Positions 6,021-15,335 of a stretch of DNA of 35,457 nt are shown here, in pieces (position 1 is the stretch's first letter; each line of letters opens with the position of its first letter). Origin of the DNA: Rhodospirillaceae bacterium (GTDB taxonomy: Bacteria; Pseudomonadota; Alphaproteobacteria; GCA-2721365). Below the pieces are notes generated by a model, which ran no database searches, was not told the origin of the DNA, and saw only the letters and a program-made list of their open reading frames with translations. Location of the stretch: assembly GCA_002721365.1 (NCBI GenBank), contig PBKC01000023.1, positions 1-35,457 of the forward strand, in the 5' to 3' direction. The position numbers and the translations under genes were made by a program.

Positions 6021-7967
6021 TCAGGCGCCCGCCGCGAGCTTCAACGGCGCGCCGGCGTGCTCGGTCCGTTCGCCGTAGTGGACGCGGCGGAGGAAGGATT
6101 CGAACATCAGTACGTTCCACAGCTCGGCGCTGTAGTCGTAGAGCCCGGACTGGTGCTGCTGGACGAGGCGCTGCAGCACCGCCTCGTCGAACAGCCCGCT
6201 GTCGCGGATCGCTTCGCTGGAGACCGCCTCGCGGATGCGGCCGGCCAGGGCGCCGTCGCGGAACCAACGTTCCAGGGGGATCGAGAAGCCCATCTTCGGC
6301 CGGTAGAGAATGTCGGAATCGACGTAGGGCTCCAGCGCCTTCTTCAGCAGGTATTTGCCGGTGCTGCCGCGAAGCTTGAGCGACGACGGCAAGTGCGCGG
6401 CCCACTGGACCAGCTCATGGTCGAGCAGCGGCGAGCGGACTTCGAGCGATGCCGCCATGCTGGCGCGGTCGACTTTGGTCAGCATCCGCCCCGGCAGCCA
6501 GGTCTTGAAGTCGACGTACTGGGCCTGGAACAGCGGGTCGTCGGTCCCCGACTCCCGCATGTGGCGCGCGATGACCTCTACGGCATCGTAGTCGCCCAGG
6601 CCGCGGCGCAGGGAGTCGCTGTAGAGGGTGCGGCGGTCGGCGCCCGGCATCGGCGAGACGTTGACGAAATAGCCCGCGACCGAATCGAGCGCGAGCTCCC
6701 GGAAGGTATTGCGGAAGCGCAGCCAGCGCGGTGCCCAGGCGAGGCCGGGATAGACCTTGCCGAGCATGCCGAAGATCGGGGTGCGCAGCCCCTTCGGCAG
6801 CAGCCCGCGAAGGCGTTCTTCGGTCACATGCCAGGGATAGCGGCGGTAGCCGGCGAAGACCTCGTCGCCGCCGTCTCCCGACAGCGCGACGGTGACCTGC
6901 TCGCGGGCGACGGCGCTGACGCGGTAGGTCGGCATGGCCGAGCTGTCGCCGAACGGCTCATCGTACATGTCGGCCAAGCGGTCGACGAGATCGGTATCCT
7001 CGCCGTCGAGCACTCGGACGTGGTGGCGGGTCCGGTAGCGGTCGGCGATCGCCTGGGCATAGGCCGACTCGTCGTATTTCCGATGCCCGAAGGAGATCGA
7101 GAAGGTATTGACCGGATTGTCCGAGAGGCCCGCCATCAGGGCGACGACGCCGCTCGAATCGACGCCGCCGGACAGGAACGCACCCAGCGGGACGTCGGCC
7201 ACCCGTCGGGCATCGACCGCGGTCTGGAAGCGCTCGATCAGCGCCTTGGTCACGGTTTCTTCGTCCGCGACGTTCGTCGCATCGAAACGCAGCGTCCAGT
7301 ACTCGGCCGGGGACGGCACCGGCTCGCCGCGACGGAGAATGAGCGACGATGCGGGCGGCAGCTTGTGGACGCCCGCATAGATAGTCCGGGGATCGGGGAT
7401 GTAGCCGTAGGCGAAGAAATCCTCGACCGCCAAGGGATCGATCTCCCGCGGCAGGCCCGGATAGGCGATCAGGGATTTGAGCTCCGACCCGAAGACCAGC
7501 CAGCGCCCGTCGATGATGCTGTAGTAGAGCGGCTTCTTGCCGACCCGGTCGCGGGCCAGCGCCAGCGTCTCGGTCCGGGAATCCCACAGGGCGAAGGCGA
7601 ACATGCCGCTCAGCCGTTCCAGGCTGGCGGGGCCCCACTCCTCCCAGGCGTGGACGATGGTCTCGGTGTCGCTGTGGGTCTTGAAGACGTGCCCGAGCGC
7701 GCTGAGCTCGGCCGCGAGGGCGCGGTAGTTGTAGATCTCGCCGTTGAAGACGATGCCGACCGTACCGTCCTCGTTATAGATCGGTTGATCGCCGGTCGAG
7801 AGATCGATGATGGCGAGGCGGCGGTGGCCGAGCCCGATGCCGGGCTCAAGGTGAAAGCCGCTGCCGTCCGGACCGCGGTGACTCATGCTGTCGGTCATGC
7901 GGCGGAGAAGGCCCGAGTCGATCTCGTCTCGGCCGCGGAGGTCGAAAATACCGGCAATGCCGCACAT
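6021..7967 (-). CDS. XrtA-system asparagine-synthase-type amidotransferase
   Basis: The 648-residue glutamine-dependent amidotransferase begins MCGIAGIFDL, with Cys2 as the exposed N-terminal nucleophile of the glutaminase domain (to about residue 205). A synthetase domain with the PP-loop SGGVDSS (266-272) and a late SGDGGDEVF motif follows. Free-living AsnB enzymes make asparagine, but this version in exosortase-A loci (the 'amidotransferase 1' family) is thought to amidate a sugar acid or similar group on the exopolysaccharide. It is the last gene of the operon and starts 18 bp after the exosortase stop. All core motifs are intact and the length matches that family. The call as an amidotransferase is firm; its acceptor is inferred from the locus. 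Confidence 0.93.
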   Translation of the reverse strand: MCGIAGIFDLRGRDEIDSGLLRRMTDSMSHRGPDGSGFHLEPGIGLGHRRLAIIDLSTGDQPIYNEDGTVGIVFNGEIYNYRALAAELSALGHVFKTHSDTETIVHAWEEWGPASLERLSGMFAFALWDSRTETLALARDRVGKKPLYYSIIDGRWLVFGSELKSLIAYPGLPREIDPLAVEDFFAYGYIPDPRTIYAGVHKLPPASSLILRRGEPVPSPAEYWTLRFDATNVADEETVTKALIERFQTAVDARRVADVPLGAFLSGGVDSSGVVALMAGLSDNPVNTFSISFGHRKYDESAYAQAIADRYRTRHHVRVLDGEDTDLVDRLADMYDEPFGDSSAMPTYRVSAVAREQVTVALSGDGGDEVFAGYRRYPWHVTEERLRGLLPKGLRTPIFGMLGKVYPGLAWAPRWLRFRNTFRELALDSVAGYFVNVSPMPGADRRTLYSDSLRRGLGDYDAVEVIARHMRESGTDDPLFQAQYVDFKTWLPGRMLTKVDRASMAASLEVRSPLLDHELVQWAAHLPSSLKLRGSTGKYLLKKALEPYVDSDILYRPKMGFSIPLERWFRDGALAGRIREAVSSEAIRDSGLFDEAVLQRLVQQHQSGLYDYSAELWNVLMFESFLRRVHYGERTEHAGAPLKLAAGA

Positions 7968-7985
7968 GGTGCCTGCTTTCCGCCG

Positions 7986-9545
7986 TCAGGAGCCGGGTTC
8001 GGCGACGCGCGTCAGCATCGTATCCAGCGAGCCGAGATGGGCGAGCAGCGAATCGATCGCCGCCAGGGCCGCGTCGCGGTCATCCTCGTACTCGGCCGAC
8101 AGGGCGATCTTGGCGGCGCCGCGTCGGCCGGAGAGAAGCTCGCCATGCGCCTGAAGGATCTTCGCTGTCAGTTTGCTGGCGGTCGGTTCGCCGTCGATCC
8201 AGTTCCAATGGACGACGACGCGCTGCCGGTCGCCCTGGACCAGCCGGGTCGCGCCGACCGTCTGCCGTTCGCCGTCGAAGGTGATCTTGGCGCTGCTGTC
8301 GCCGGCGCGGTGCCAGATCTCGTCGTCGTAAAGACGGTTCTCATGGGCGACGACCTCGGCGCCATCGCGCTGACGCAGATAGTAGGCCACGAACAGGTCG
8401 ACCGAATGGGTGCCGTCCGTATAGGTCTCGTGCAGGGTCGCGTCGGCGGTCGGATAGACCGGCACCCAGTCGCTCGCCTCGGGCAGGCGTTGCCAGGGCG
8501 ACTCGACCGTCGGCGACGTCAGGGCGGCGAGGTTCGCCTCGGGGGTCAGCGACCGGATGTAGCTGGAATAGGCCGGGCCGCTTGCCGACAGGATGGCCGC
8601 CGCGATACCGGAAGCAACCAGTGCCAGGGGTGCGCCGCGCCGCGGCATTTCCGCCGGCGGGGGCGGCAAGGGTTCCGAATCCTCCCGGAACCGAAGGCCG
8701 ATGAAGATCAGGACCAGCAGCACGAAGGTGAAGAAGCCCCACCCGTAGACCAGGTGGTCCGCGCCGACCGCGATCCGGTTATTGCTGAAATGGGCCAGCA
8801 GGATGATGCCGACCACCCGGAAGCCGTTGGCGATCACCGGAACGACGAAGGAGAGGACGACGAAGATCAGGCGCTTCCTGTAGCTGCGGTAGACCAGATT
8901 CGCGAACAGGAAGCCGAACGCCACGGCCGCGATCAGGAAGCGCAGGCCGGCGCAGGCCTCGGCGACTTCGAAGCGCCCGTTCGGGATCATGATGAAGATG
9001 CCGTCCGAATAGACGGGGATATCCAGGATCTGCAGACCCTTCACGGCGAAGGCGGCGGCGAAGTCCTGGAGATAGGGGACCATGAAGTCGCCGCTCGGCA
9101 CCAGGAAGAACAGGTAGAGCAGCGGGAACAGCAAGGCCCGGAAAGCCGACCAGCCGAGGACGGTGAGGAAAACCACCTCCATCAGGCCGACGAGGGCGAA
9201 GTGCTGGATCTCCATGACGCTGGCCGTGTCCGCGACGAGCCACGCCAAGCTGAAGCCGGGGATCAGGATCAGCGCGGGAAGGAAGGGATAAGGGCTGACG
9301 GCGCTGAAGACCGAGCGGCGTTCCCACATCAGATAGGCGGAGATCGGGACGATCAGGAAGCAATGGTTGTAGGTGGGAGAGACGATCCACACCCGCACCG
9401 CCGCCGCCGCCGTGTTCCAGTAGAGCCCGACGAGGACCGCGACCAGAACGCCGATGACGCCGGCGGCGATCAGCCAGTCGCGGGACCGACGCGATTCGGC
9501 GTCTTGGGCGTGGGCGGTCTCGACGCCAGCGTTCGCCATCGCCAT
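7986..9545 (-). CDS. xrtA: Exosortase A fused to EpsI domain
   Basis: The 519-residue protein has about eight hydrophobic segments in its first 290 residues and carries the exosortase triad: Cys198 in EACAGLRF, Arg243 in ANGFRVVGI and His264 in DHLVYGWGFF. Exosortases are inner-membrane transpeptidases that cleave PEP-CTERM sorting signals. From about residue 300 a further membrane segment leads into a periplasmic EpsI domain (to about 500), which is a separate gene in some species. The ATG at 9545 lies 1 bp after the glycosyltransferase stop, with GGAGAG upstream; a second ATG at 9539 is also possible. No PEP-CTERM substrate is encoded in the window, so its targets must lie elsewhere. Confidence 0.94.
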   Translation of the reverse strand: MAMANAGVETAHAQDAESRRSRDWLIAAGVIGVLVAVLVGLYWNTAAAAVRVWIVSPTYNHCFLIVPISAYLMWERRSVFSAVSPYPFLPALILIPGFSLAWLVADTASVMEIQHFALVGLMEVVFLTVLGWSAFRALLFPLLYLFFLVPSGDFMVPYLQDFAAAFAVKGLQILDIPVYSDGIFIMIPNGRFEVAEACAGLRFLIAAVAFGFLFANLVYRSYRKRLIFVVLSFVVPVIANGFRVVGIILLAHFSNNRIAVGADHLVYGWGFFTFVLLVLIFIGLRFREDSEPLPPPPAEMPRRGAPLALVASGIAAAILSASGPAYSSYIRSLTPEANLAALTSPTVESPWQRLPEASDWVPVYPTADATLHETYTDGTHSVDLFVAYYLRQRDGAEVVAHENRLYDDEIWHRAGDSSAKITFDGERQTVGATRLVQGDRQRVVVHWNWIDGEPTASKLTAKILQAHGELLSGRRGAAKIALSAEYEDDRDAALAAIDSLLAHLGSLDTMLTRVAEPGS

Positions 9546-9546
9546 C

Positions 9547-10740
9547 TCAGTCGCTCTCCAGTATGCGTTCGACCTCGCGGACGCTCGCTTCCCAACTGTA
9601 ATTCGTCAGAATGTAACGTCGAGCGTCTTCCGCCGTCTCGGTTCGCCCGAGCCGGGCGACCGTCTTCGCCGCGAAATCGCCGGCGTCGTCGGCCACCGTG
9701 AGATCGTTGCCGGAAAAGGCGACGATTCCGTTAAGAGCCATGGTCGTGGCGACCACCGGCTTCGCCATCGCCATGCCTTCGAGCACCTTGTTCTGGACCC
9801 CGCGCGCGACCCGGAGCGGGGCGACGACGGTGTCGGCATGGGCGATGTAGGGTCGGATGTCGGCCACCCGGCCGGTGACGGTGACACCCGGAAGCTCCCG
9901 CAGGGCTTCCACCTCCCGCGTCGGGTTGGCGCCGGCGATATAGAACCGTGCCGCCGGGACCGCTTCCCGAACCGCCGGCAGGACGTCGCGGGCGTACCAG
10001 ACGACGGCGTCGACGTTCGGCCAGTAGTCCATCGCGCCGGTGAAGACGATGGGGCGTACGTCGTCGGGATACGGGTCTTCGTAAGTCTCGGCCGGGTCGA
10101 AAAAGGCGGCGTCGACGCCGTTCCGGACGACATGCACCTTGTCGGCGACTTCCGGAGCGGAGTCGCGGAACAGCTCGGCTTCCTTGTCGGACACGAACAG
10201 CGTCGCGTCGGTCGCGCGGGCGAGCGACCGCTCGAACGCGAACAGCTTGTCCGCTTCCCGCCCATAGATCCATCGTGCCGGCCCGCTCTTGCGGTTGGCA
10301 TATTGGCGCCACTTGTCGGAATCGACGTCGACCATGTCGACCACCCGGCGCAACCCCTGCCAGGCCGGTCCCGCGACATAGCTGGCGACGCCCGATGAAA
10401 AGACGAAGACGTGCGGGTCGTTGAGGCGCGCCCGCTGCTCGTCCAGCCAAGCCGCCATCGCCGCGTCGTGAAAGTACCAGCGGGTCAGCGACTCGCCCGT
10501 TGCCAGAGCACGGAGACTACGGACCTTCGCCCGGAAGGGCGAAAGCGGGCGGATCAGTGCCGATTCGCAGACCGCGCGTACCGTCTCCTCATGGCGCCAG
10601 TCGAACGGATCGTCGACGAAGCAGGCAAGGTGAACGCGATAATGCTCGGCCAAGCGCCGGAGCAGGTTCCAGGATCGCACCTTGTCCCCCTTGTTCGGCG
10701 GATAGGGGATGCGCTGGCTGAGGAAGATGAGATCGCGCAC
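9547..10740 (-). CDS. XrtA-associated glycosyltransferase (GT4-like)
   Basis: The 397-residue retaining GT-B glycosyltransferase opens with LIFLSQRIPYPPNKGDKVRS, the characteristic N-terminus of the sugar transferase family tied to PEP-CTERM/EpsH1 loci (Stp1 type). The C-terminal nucleotide-sugar half includes FTGAMDYWPNVDAV and ARGVQNKVLEGMAMAKPVV, where the Glu of the E-x7-E-like motif sits. It would add a sugar to the lipid-linked exopolysaccharide repeat unit at the cytoplasmic face. It follows the FemAB gene by 3 bp and is followed by the exosortase gene after 1 bp, so it is tightly co-transcribed. Which sugar is transferred cannot be read from the sequence. Confidence 0.92.
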   Translation of the reverse strand: MRDLIFLSQRIPYPPNKGDKVRSWNLLRRLAEHYRVHLACFVDDPFDWRHEETVRAVCESALIRPLSPFRAKVRSLRALATGESLTRWYFHDAAMAAWLDEQRARLNDPHVFVFSSGVASYVAGPAWQGLRRVVDMVDVDSDKWRQYANRKSGPARWIYGREADKLFAFERSLARATDATLFVSDKEAELFRDSAPEVADKVHVVRNGVDAAFFDPAETYEDPYPDDVRPIVFTGAMDYWPNVDAVVWYARDVLPAVREAVPAARFYIAGANPTREVEALRELPGVTVTGRVADIRPYIAHADTVVAPLRVARGVQNKVLEGMAMAKPVVATTMALNGIVAFSGNDLTVADDAGDFAAKTVARLGRTETAEDARRYILTNYSWEASVREVERILESD

Positions 10741-10743
10741 GGC

Positions 10744-11793
10744 CTAGCCGAGATTGCGCGCCAGCAGCGGCCCGATCGCGTTGGCGACCGGCAGCGGCAA
10801 GCGCTTCCAGGCCTCGATCATCAAGTGGTATTTGGGGTTGAGCGGGTTGACCTCGGGGATCGGCTTGCCGTCCCGCATCATGAACTCGTAATGCAGCGGC
10901 TCGGGCGTGAAACCCCAGTTCTTCTTGAAGGAGAACGAGCCCGTCCCGACCTTGCTGCGACCGAAGTCGAAGACGCGGATCCCCTGCTCGCCGCCTTTCT
11001 CTATCAGCCGCCAGTACATGTAGTCGTGGGCGCCCACAGAACGTGCTGCCGGCGTGCCGCCCGCGTAATAGGGCAGGACCTCGTCCCGGAAGTAGAAGCT
11101 CATGACGCAGCTGATCGGCTCGTCGCCGTCGAGGACCGTGACGATTTCGCAGGCGTCGCCGAACTCCTCCTTCAGCAGCCTGAAGAACCGGGCCGGAAAC
11201 ACGGGCGTGCCGTGATTGCGGACGCTCATGGCGTAGAGGTGGAAGAACCGGTCGGTGGTGCCGTCGATCTCCTCACGCAGGCGCTTCTGGTCCAGCGCCT
11301 TGCGGACCACGGCGCGCTGCTTGCGCGGGATGGCCTTCAGATTGACCTCGGGCGACGGGTCGATCTCCTTCCGGAAGGTGACGTAAAGGTCGTCCTTGCA
11401 CGCCCAATCGGGATGGCTCGGCGTCCGGTTCCGGTATTCGATGAAATCGGCGCCCGTTTCCTGCATCAGAGTCAGGGCATACCGGTCGAGCGCTGCCAGG
11501 GCTTCTGCGTCCGCGGCCAGGGGGCCGCCATAGACGCAAAAGGCGTTTGAGATCAGGCCGTTGGAGAATAGCCGGCTCTTGACGTGAACCAGCGGCAGGA
11601 CGCCCCTGATATCGCCCCCCGACTCCGCCAGCACGAAATAGGTCTTGTGGCCGAACGATTCGGCGAGCACCCGCCTCCAGCCGGCAAGGTGGAAAAACGT
11701 GCCGTCAGGCGCGGCTTCGACGAAGGCGTCCCAAAGCGGCGCGTCCTGGTCGGCGAGCGGCCGGACGACGAGCGATTCCGACGAGCCGGTCAC
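10744..11793 (-). CDS. XrtA-associated FemAB-like acyl/aminoacyl transferase
   Basis: The 349-residue protein has the double GNAT fold of the FemAB family. Segments such as TFFHLAGWRRVLAESFGHKTYF near the start and FDFGRSKVGTGSFSFKKNWGF near the end are typical of the version found in exosortase-A loci. Relatives transfer amino acids from aminoacyl-tRNA or acyl groups onto cell-wall or polysaccharide precursors; here the exopolysaccharide is the likely acceptor. I place the start at GTG 11793, which overlaps the deacetylase TGA as GTGA. The longer open frame reaching 12021 begins with Arg/His/Pro-rich non-homologous sequence inside the deacetylase gene. The next gene starts 3 bp after its stop. 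Confidence 0.9.
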   Translation of the reverse strand: MTGSSESLVVRPLADQDAPLWDAFVEAAPDGTFFHLAGWRRVLAESFGHKTYFVLAESGGDIRGVLPLVHVKSRLFSNGLISNAFCVYGGPLAADAEALAALDRYALTLMQETGADFIEYRNRTPSHPDWACKDDLYVTFRKEIDPSPEVNLKAIPRKQRAVVRKALDQKRLREEIDGTTDRFFHLYAMSVRNHGTPVFPARFFRLLKEEFGDACEIVTVLDGDEPISCVMSFYFRDEVLPYYAGGTPAARSVGAHDYMYWRLIEKGGEQGIRVFDFGRSKVGTGSFSFKKNWGFTPEPLHYEFMMRDGKPIPEVNPLNPKYHLMIEAWKRLPLPVANAIGPLLARNLG

Positions 11794-12728
11794 GACGGGC
11801 GATGCTGAGCGTCGAGAAAGACCCGGTCCATTCGGTCCCAGCGGAAATCGCGCAGCAGACGCGCCAGTCGCCCCTTCATGCGGTCGAGATTGACGTAGTG
11901 CCGAAAGCGGGACTTGGCGGAGATGCCGGTCTGACGAGGTTGGTCCGCGTCGATCTCCCAGGGATGGAAGTAGAAGATGCCCGACATGCCGTCGGTCCGA
12001 TTGACCCGCCGGAACTGCCAACGCGAGACGGCGTAGGGGAGAAGGCGGAAGAAACCGCCGCCGCTGCTCGGGAAGTTGCGACCGCCGAGATGCACGGTGG
12101 TCATGGGGACTTCCAGGAGATTGCCTTTACCGGGGCGGAACGGGGTCCGCGGCGCGTCCGGCATGCCGTAGTTGTCCCGCACGACCGGGTAGACGCTTGA
12201 GCTGTAGGCGTATCCTTCTTCCGCCAGCACGTCGAAGGCCCAGAGGTTCTTCGGTCCGATAGAGAAGGTCGCGGCACGGTAGCCGCGCACCTCTACGCCT
12301 CCGACATCCTCGAGAATTCCCTTGGCGCGGCGGATGTCTTCGCGAAAGACCTCGGGCGTCTGGCTGTCGGCGCGAAAATGCGCCATGCCGTGGCTCGCGA
12401 GTTCGTGGCCGCCTTCGACGATCTTCCGAACCAGCGACGGGTAGCGCTCCGCGACCCAGCCCAGGGTGAAGAAGGTTCCGCTCACGCCGGCCTCGGCGAA
12501 CAGGTTCAGCACCTCTTCGGTGTTGCGCTCGACACGGCAGGGCAGGGAATCCCAGTCGTTGCGGTCGATCCTGTCGGCGAAAGCCTGGACCTGGAAGTAG
12601 TCTTCGACGTCACAGGTCATCGCGTTCACCGGCTCGCCGCCCGCATGGCGCACAGCGGCGTCTTGCCGTGGCGCCGCGCCGGAGTCGATAGCCGCTTCCG
12701 AGCCGAGGTAGGCGAACTTGTCGGTCAC
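11790..12728 (-). CDS. XrtA-system polysaccharide deacetylase
   Basis: The 312-residue NodB-fold carbohydrate esterase has motif 1 TCDVEDYF (Asp40, Asp43) and metal-binding motif 2 SHGMAHF (His113, His117), followed by RGYRAATFSIG. Relatives remove N-acetyl groups from polysaccharide using Zn or a similar metal. No signal peptide is obvious, as in the exosortase-linked family, so it may act on cytoplasmic or membrane-associated precursors. The GTG start at 12728 overlaps the ATPase TGA by 4 bp. The first 35 residues are not clearly conserved, and a start near the GTG/ATG just before TCDVEDYF is an alternative. Its stop overlaps the FemAB start, also as GTGA. Confidence 0.92.
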   Translation of the reverse strand: MTDKFAYLGSEAAIDSGAAPRQDAAVRHAGGEPVNAMTCDVEDYFQVQAFADRIDRNDWDSLPCRVERNTEEVLNLFAEAGVSGTFFTLGWVAERYPSLVRKIVEGGHELASHGMAHFRADSQTPEVFREDIRRAKGILEDVGGVEVRGYRAATFSIGPKNLWAFDVLAEEGYAYSSSVYPVVRDNYGMPDAPRTPFRPGKGNLLEVPMTTVHLGGRNFPSSGGGFFRLLPYAVSRWQFRRVNRTDGMSGIFYFHPWEIDADQPRQTGISAKSRFRHYVNLDRMKGRLARLLRDFRWDRMDRVFLDAQHRPS

Positions 12729-13741
12729 CGGTTCGTCCCCGTTTCAAGATAGTTGACCGCGATCTGCAGCGATTTGCGGATGATGGCCTCGTGCTGTTTC
12801 ACTTGTCGGTCGAGCTCGGCAATGCGCTGCAGCAGATATTCTCTGTCGTCACGTTCTATCGGCTGCCCGCTGTGATGCTCCGGCAATTCCGGTTCCGCAG
12901 GGCGCGCGCCGTTACTGGTGCCCGTTCCCGCGGTTTCACGGGCGTACTCATCCGCCACCCGGTCGACGATCTCGCCGTTCAGCTCGTGCGCCTCTTCCAG
13001 GAATCCGTATAGCAGCAGCCGCGAGCACAGGACGTTGATACGGCGGGGAATGCCGCCGGAATGTCCGTAGATCGCCTTGAACGCATCGTCGGTGAAGGTG
13101 GGATCGTGCTGCCAGCCGGCCATCGTCAGGCGATGCTCGATATAGGCGCGGGTCTCCTGGAGAGACAGCGGTCCCAGGTGATGCGATACGATCACCCGCT
13201 GCTTGAGCTGCTCCAGGTCGGGCGTCGCCATGATCTCGCGGAACTGCGGCTGGCCGAGCAGAAAAAGCTGGAGCGGAGTCCGATCCTCGAACTGGATGTT
13301 CGAGAGCATCCGCAACTCTTCGAGAGCATGGACGGACAGGTTCTGCGCCTCGTCCACCACCAGCAGAATGCGCTTGCCGGAGCGGTCGACCTCCTCGAGG
13401 AAGCTTTCGAGACGTCGGAGCAGGCTGGCCTTGTCCACCGCCTCGGTTTGCAGGCCGAAGGCGGAGGTGACCATCCGCAGCATGTCGTCACCTTCCAGAT
13501 GGGTGGTGACGATCTTGCCCGAGATGTAGAGGTCCGGGTCCAGGTCGGACAGGAGGTAGCCGACCAGAGTCGTCTTGCCCGCGCCGACATCGCCGGTGAT
13601 CACGATGAAGCCTTCGCCTTGCTCCAACCCGAACGTCAGATGCGCGACGGCACGGTTGTGCACCGTGCTCCCGAAAAAGAATCGGGGATCCGGCGTCAGC
13701 TGGAAGGGGAAAGCTTTGAGGTTATAAAAGTCTGCATACAT
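12725..13741 (-). CDS. XrtA-associated AAA ATPase
   Basis: The 338-residue P-loop ATPase has Walker A GDVGAGKT (50-57), Walker B ILLVVDEAQ (125-133) and the ExeA/GspA-like opening FYNLKAFPFQLTPDPRFFF. The family member found in exosortase-A loci has this same layout. The C-terminal 40 residues look like a coiled coil (residues about 300-330). ExeA-type ATPases energise assembly of envelope complexes, so this one may drive assembly of the export machinery at the inner membrane; the precise role is unknown. The ATG at 13741 follows the beta-barrel gene by 64 bp, and its stop overlaps the deacetylase start. Confidence 0.92.
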   Translation of the reverse strand: MYADFYNLKAFPFQLTPDPRFFFGSTVHNRAVAHLTFGLEQGEGFIVITGDVGAGKTTLVGYLLSDLDPDLYISGKIVTTHLEGDDMLRMVTSAFGLQTEAVDKASLLRRLESFLEEVDRSGKRILLVVDEAQNLSVHALEELRMLSNIQFEDRTPLQLFLLGQPQFREIMATPDLEQLKQRVIVSHHLGPLSLQETRAYIEHRLTMAGWQHDPTFTDDAFKAIYGHSGGIPRRINVLCSRLLLYGFLEEAHELNGEIVDRVADEYARETAGTGTSNGARPAEPELPEHHSGQPIERDDREYLLQRIAELDRQVKQHEAIIRKSLQIAVNYLETGTNR

Positions 13742-13805
13742 GTCGTGATCTGCCGATGCGGACTTCGTTGAAACGGGTCGCGGCTCGGTCGATGCGTACT
13801 CTCGC

Positions 13806-15290
13806 TCAGAATGCTTTACGCAAGCTGAATGAAATCGCGTTTTCCTGAAGCTGGTCGGTCGGGTTGTCCGACATCCGCCGAAGATGGGAATATGTCGTCG
13901 ACCCAGAAACAGAGTCGGTCAGCGTGTAGTTCAACGCAAGCCGCACATTGACCGTCTGCTCGTCCGTGCCTGTGGATGGCGACTGGCTGCGGTAGGACGA
14001 CTGAAGGCTGAGGGCTGTCAGTCGCGAGAGCTGCCAGCCGAAGGTGGCGGTCCCCCCCAGCGACGTTTCCGTCTGTCCCGACGGCTGACCCTCTCTTTCG
14101 GAGTAGAACGCGACCAGGCTGTAGCTCGCCCGTCCGCTCACCCCGGAGAGGCTCATGTTGAGCGCACGCCGCAAAAAAACTTCATCCTGATCGGTAAGAT
14201 CGAAGGCCGGATCGTTCGGATTGATCGGCAGGCCGGTGCGCACATCGATGATGTTGCCGAGCGCATCCTCGCCGATGAAGGAGAGCCTGTCGTTGATCGC
14301 CGTCTGGTTGGTCTCGACGCTCTGGTCGTAGGACACGCGGACGGTGGTGCCCTCGGCGACACGGTAGGAGGCGGAGCCGTTCCAGAACGGAGCCCGGAAG
14401 CGATGGCCGAATTCCGCACGGATATCCGTTCTCGGACCCGGCCGCCAACGGGCGCCGACCGTCCAGAACAGACCGTCCGGCGCCTGGGTGTTGTTCAGGC
14501 TGGGATCTTCGATCTGTTCGTATCCCAGGCTGTTGAGCGCCGAAATCTGACGGGTGATCACGTATTCCGTGGAAAGGGCTGCCCGAGAGCGCTTGAACGG
14601 ATCGCTCTGGTCCGCGCGGTCCGTGACCTCGGTCAGCGTATTGATGCTCCACAACAGTCGGCCGAAATTGGGGCCGCTATTGACGTTCTGGGTCAGCGAA
14701 TGGGTGACCGAGTTCGATGGCGTGCCGCCGGTCTGATTGTTGTCCTGGCTGAACGCCGCGCGGGATAAACGGTAGCGCGACTCAGAATCGGCCCACGACC
14801 CGAAATGATGGCGGAAGACCGGGCTGATACGGAAGTTCGTGACCTGGGTCTGGTTGTCCTGCTGGACACGGGTTCCGGTCGTGATCGCACCGGCGTCGTT
14901 GATCGTCGCCAGCGAGATCGACGCTTCGGATTCGAGGAAGAGCTGATCTTCCCACAGCTCCACCCGGCCGAAGCCGAGCAGGTTCTGACGGAAATCGTCG
15001 TTCTTGGTCTTAACGAACTCGTCGCGCGATATGGCGTAGTTCAGATTGAGTTGAACCCGCGCGCCTCGTCCGAGAACGCCGAGCGACGCCGTCGGCGAAA
15101 TAATGAGATCGGATTCCTCCAGGCCCTTCGGCGCACCGTCCGCATTGTCGGTCGCCGTCACGGCCAGCGTTGCGGCAGGCGTAAAGATCCAGTCCTCCGC
15201 ATGCGTCGGCAAGGCGACGGGCGAAGAAACCGCAGCTAAAGCGAATGCCGACGCGATCCGTCGGAACGAGCCACTCTGCCACCACCCCAT
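13806..15290 (-). CDS. Outer-membrane beta-barrel protein of the XrtA exopolysaccharide locus
   Basis: The 494-residue protein starts with a signal peptide (about 1-31, cut after THA). It then shows alternating amphipathic strands rich in Tyr, Ser, Thr and Asn, and ends in Phe, the usual C-terminal signature of BAM-inserted barrels. It fits the PEP-CTERM-system-associated outer-membrane family that accompanies exosortase A clusters. The likely role is passage of the polysaccharide across the outer membrane, working with the export lipoprotein encoded upstream. The ATG at 15290 lies 45 bp after the kinase stop with only a weak ribosome-binding site. Confidence 0.88.
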   Translation of the reverse strand: MGWWQSGSFRRIASAFALAAVSSPVALPTHAEDWIFTPAATLAVTATDNADGAPKGLEESDLIISPTASLGVLGRGARVQLNLNYAISRDEFVKTKNDDFRQNLLGFGRVELWEDQLFLESEASISLATINDAGAITTGTRVQQDNQTQVTNFRISPVFRHHFGSWADSESRYRLSRAAFSQDNNQTGGTPSNSVTHSLTQNVNSGPNFGRLLWSINTLTEVTDRADQSDPFKRSRAALSTEYVITRQISALNSLGYEQIEDPSLNNTQAPDGLFWTVGARWRPGPRTDIRAEFGHRFRAPFWNGSASYRVAEGTTVRVSYDQSVETNQTAINDRLSFIGEDALGNIIDVRTGLPINPNDPAFDLTDQDEVFLRRALNMSLSGVSGRASYSLVAFYSEREGQPSGQTETSLGGTATFGWQLSRLTALSLQSSYRSQSPSTGTDEQTVNVRLALNYTLTDSVSGSTTYSHLRRMSDNPTDQLQENAISFSLRKAF

Positions 15291-15335
15291 ATATTGCCGG
15301 CCCAGTGCCCCCTGGATTATTAGCCGGCGCGGACC

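Noticed and set aside
6021..7967. Housekeeping asparagine synthetase (asnB)
   Set aside because: The position inside the exosortase operon and the 648-residue length fit the polysaccharide-associated amidotransferase better than asparagine synthesis.
5778..9701. Plus-strand open frame of about 1300 codons
   Set aside because: It lies opposite the amidotransferase and exosortase genes, which have complete family motifs. Its translation is rich in Arg, Gly, Asp and Val without any domain, as expected for an antisense shadow in GC-rich DNA.
11794..12021. Upstream extension of the FemAB-like gene
   Set aside because: Its codons overlap the deacetylase gene and give Arg/His/Pro-rich sequence; the GTGA overlap at 11790-11793 gives a better start.
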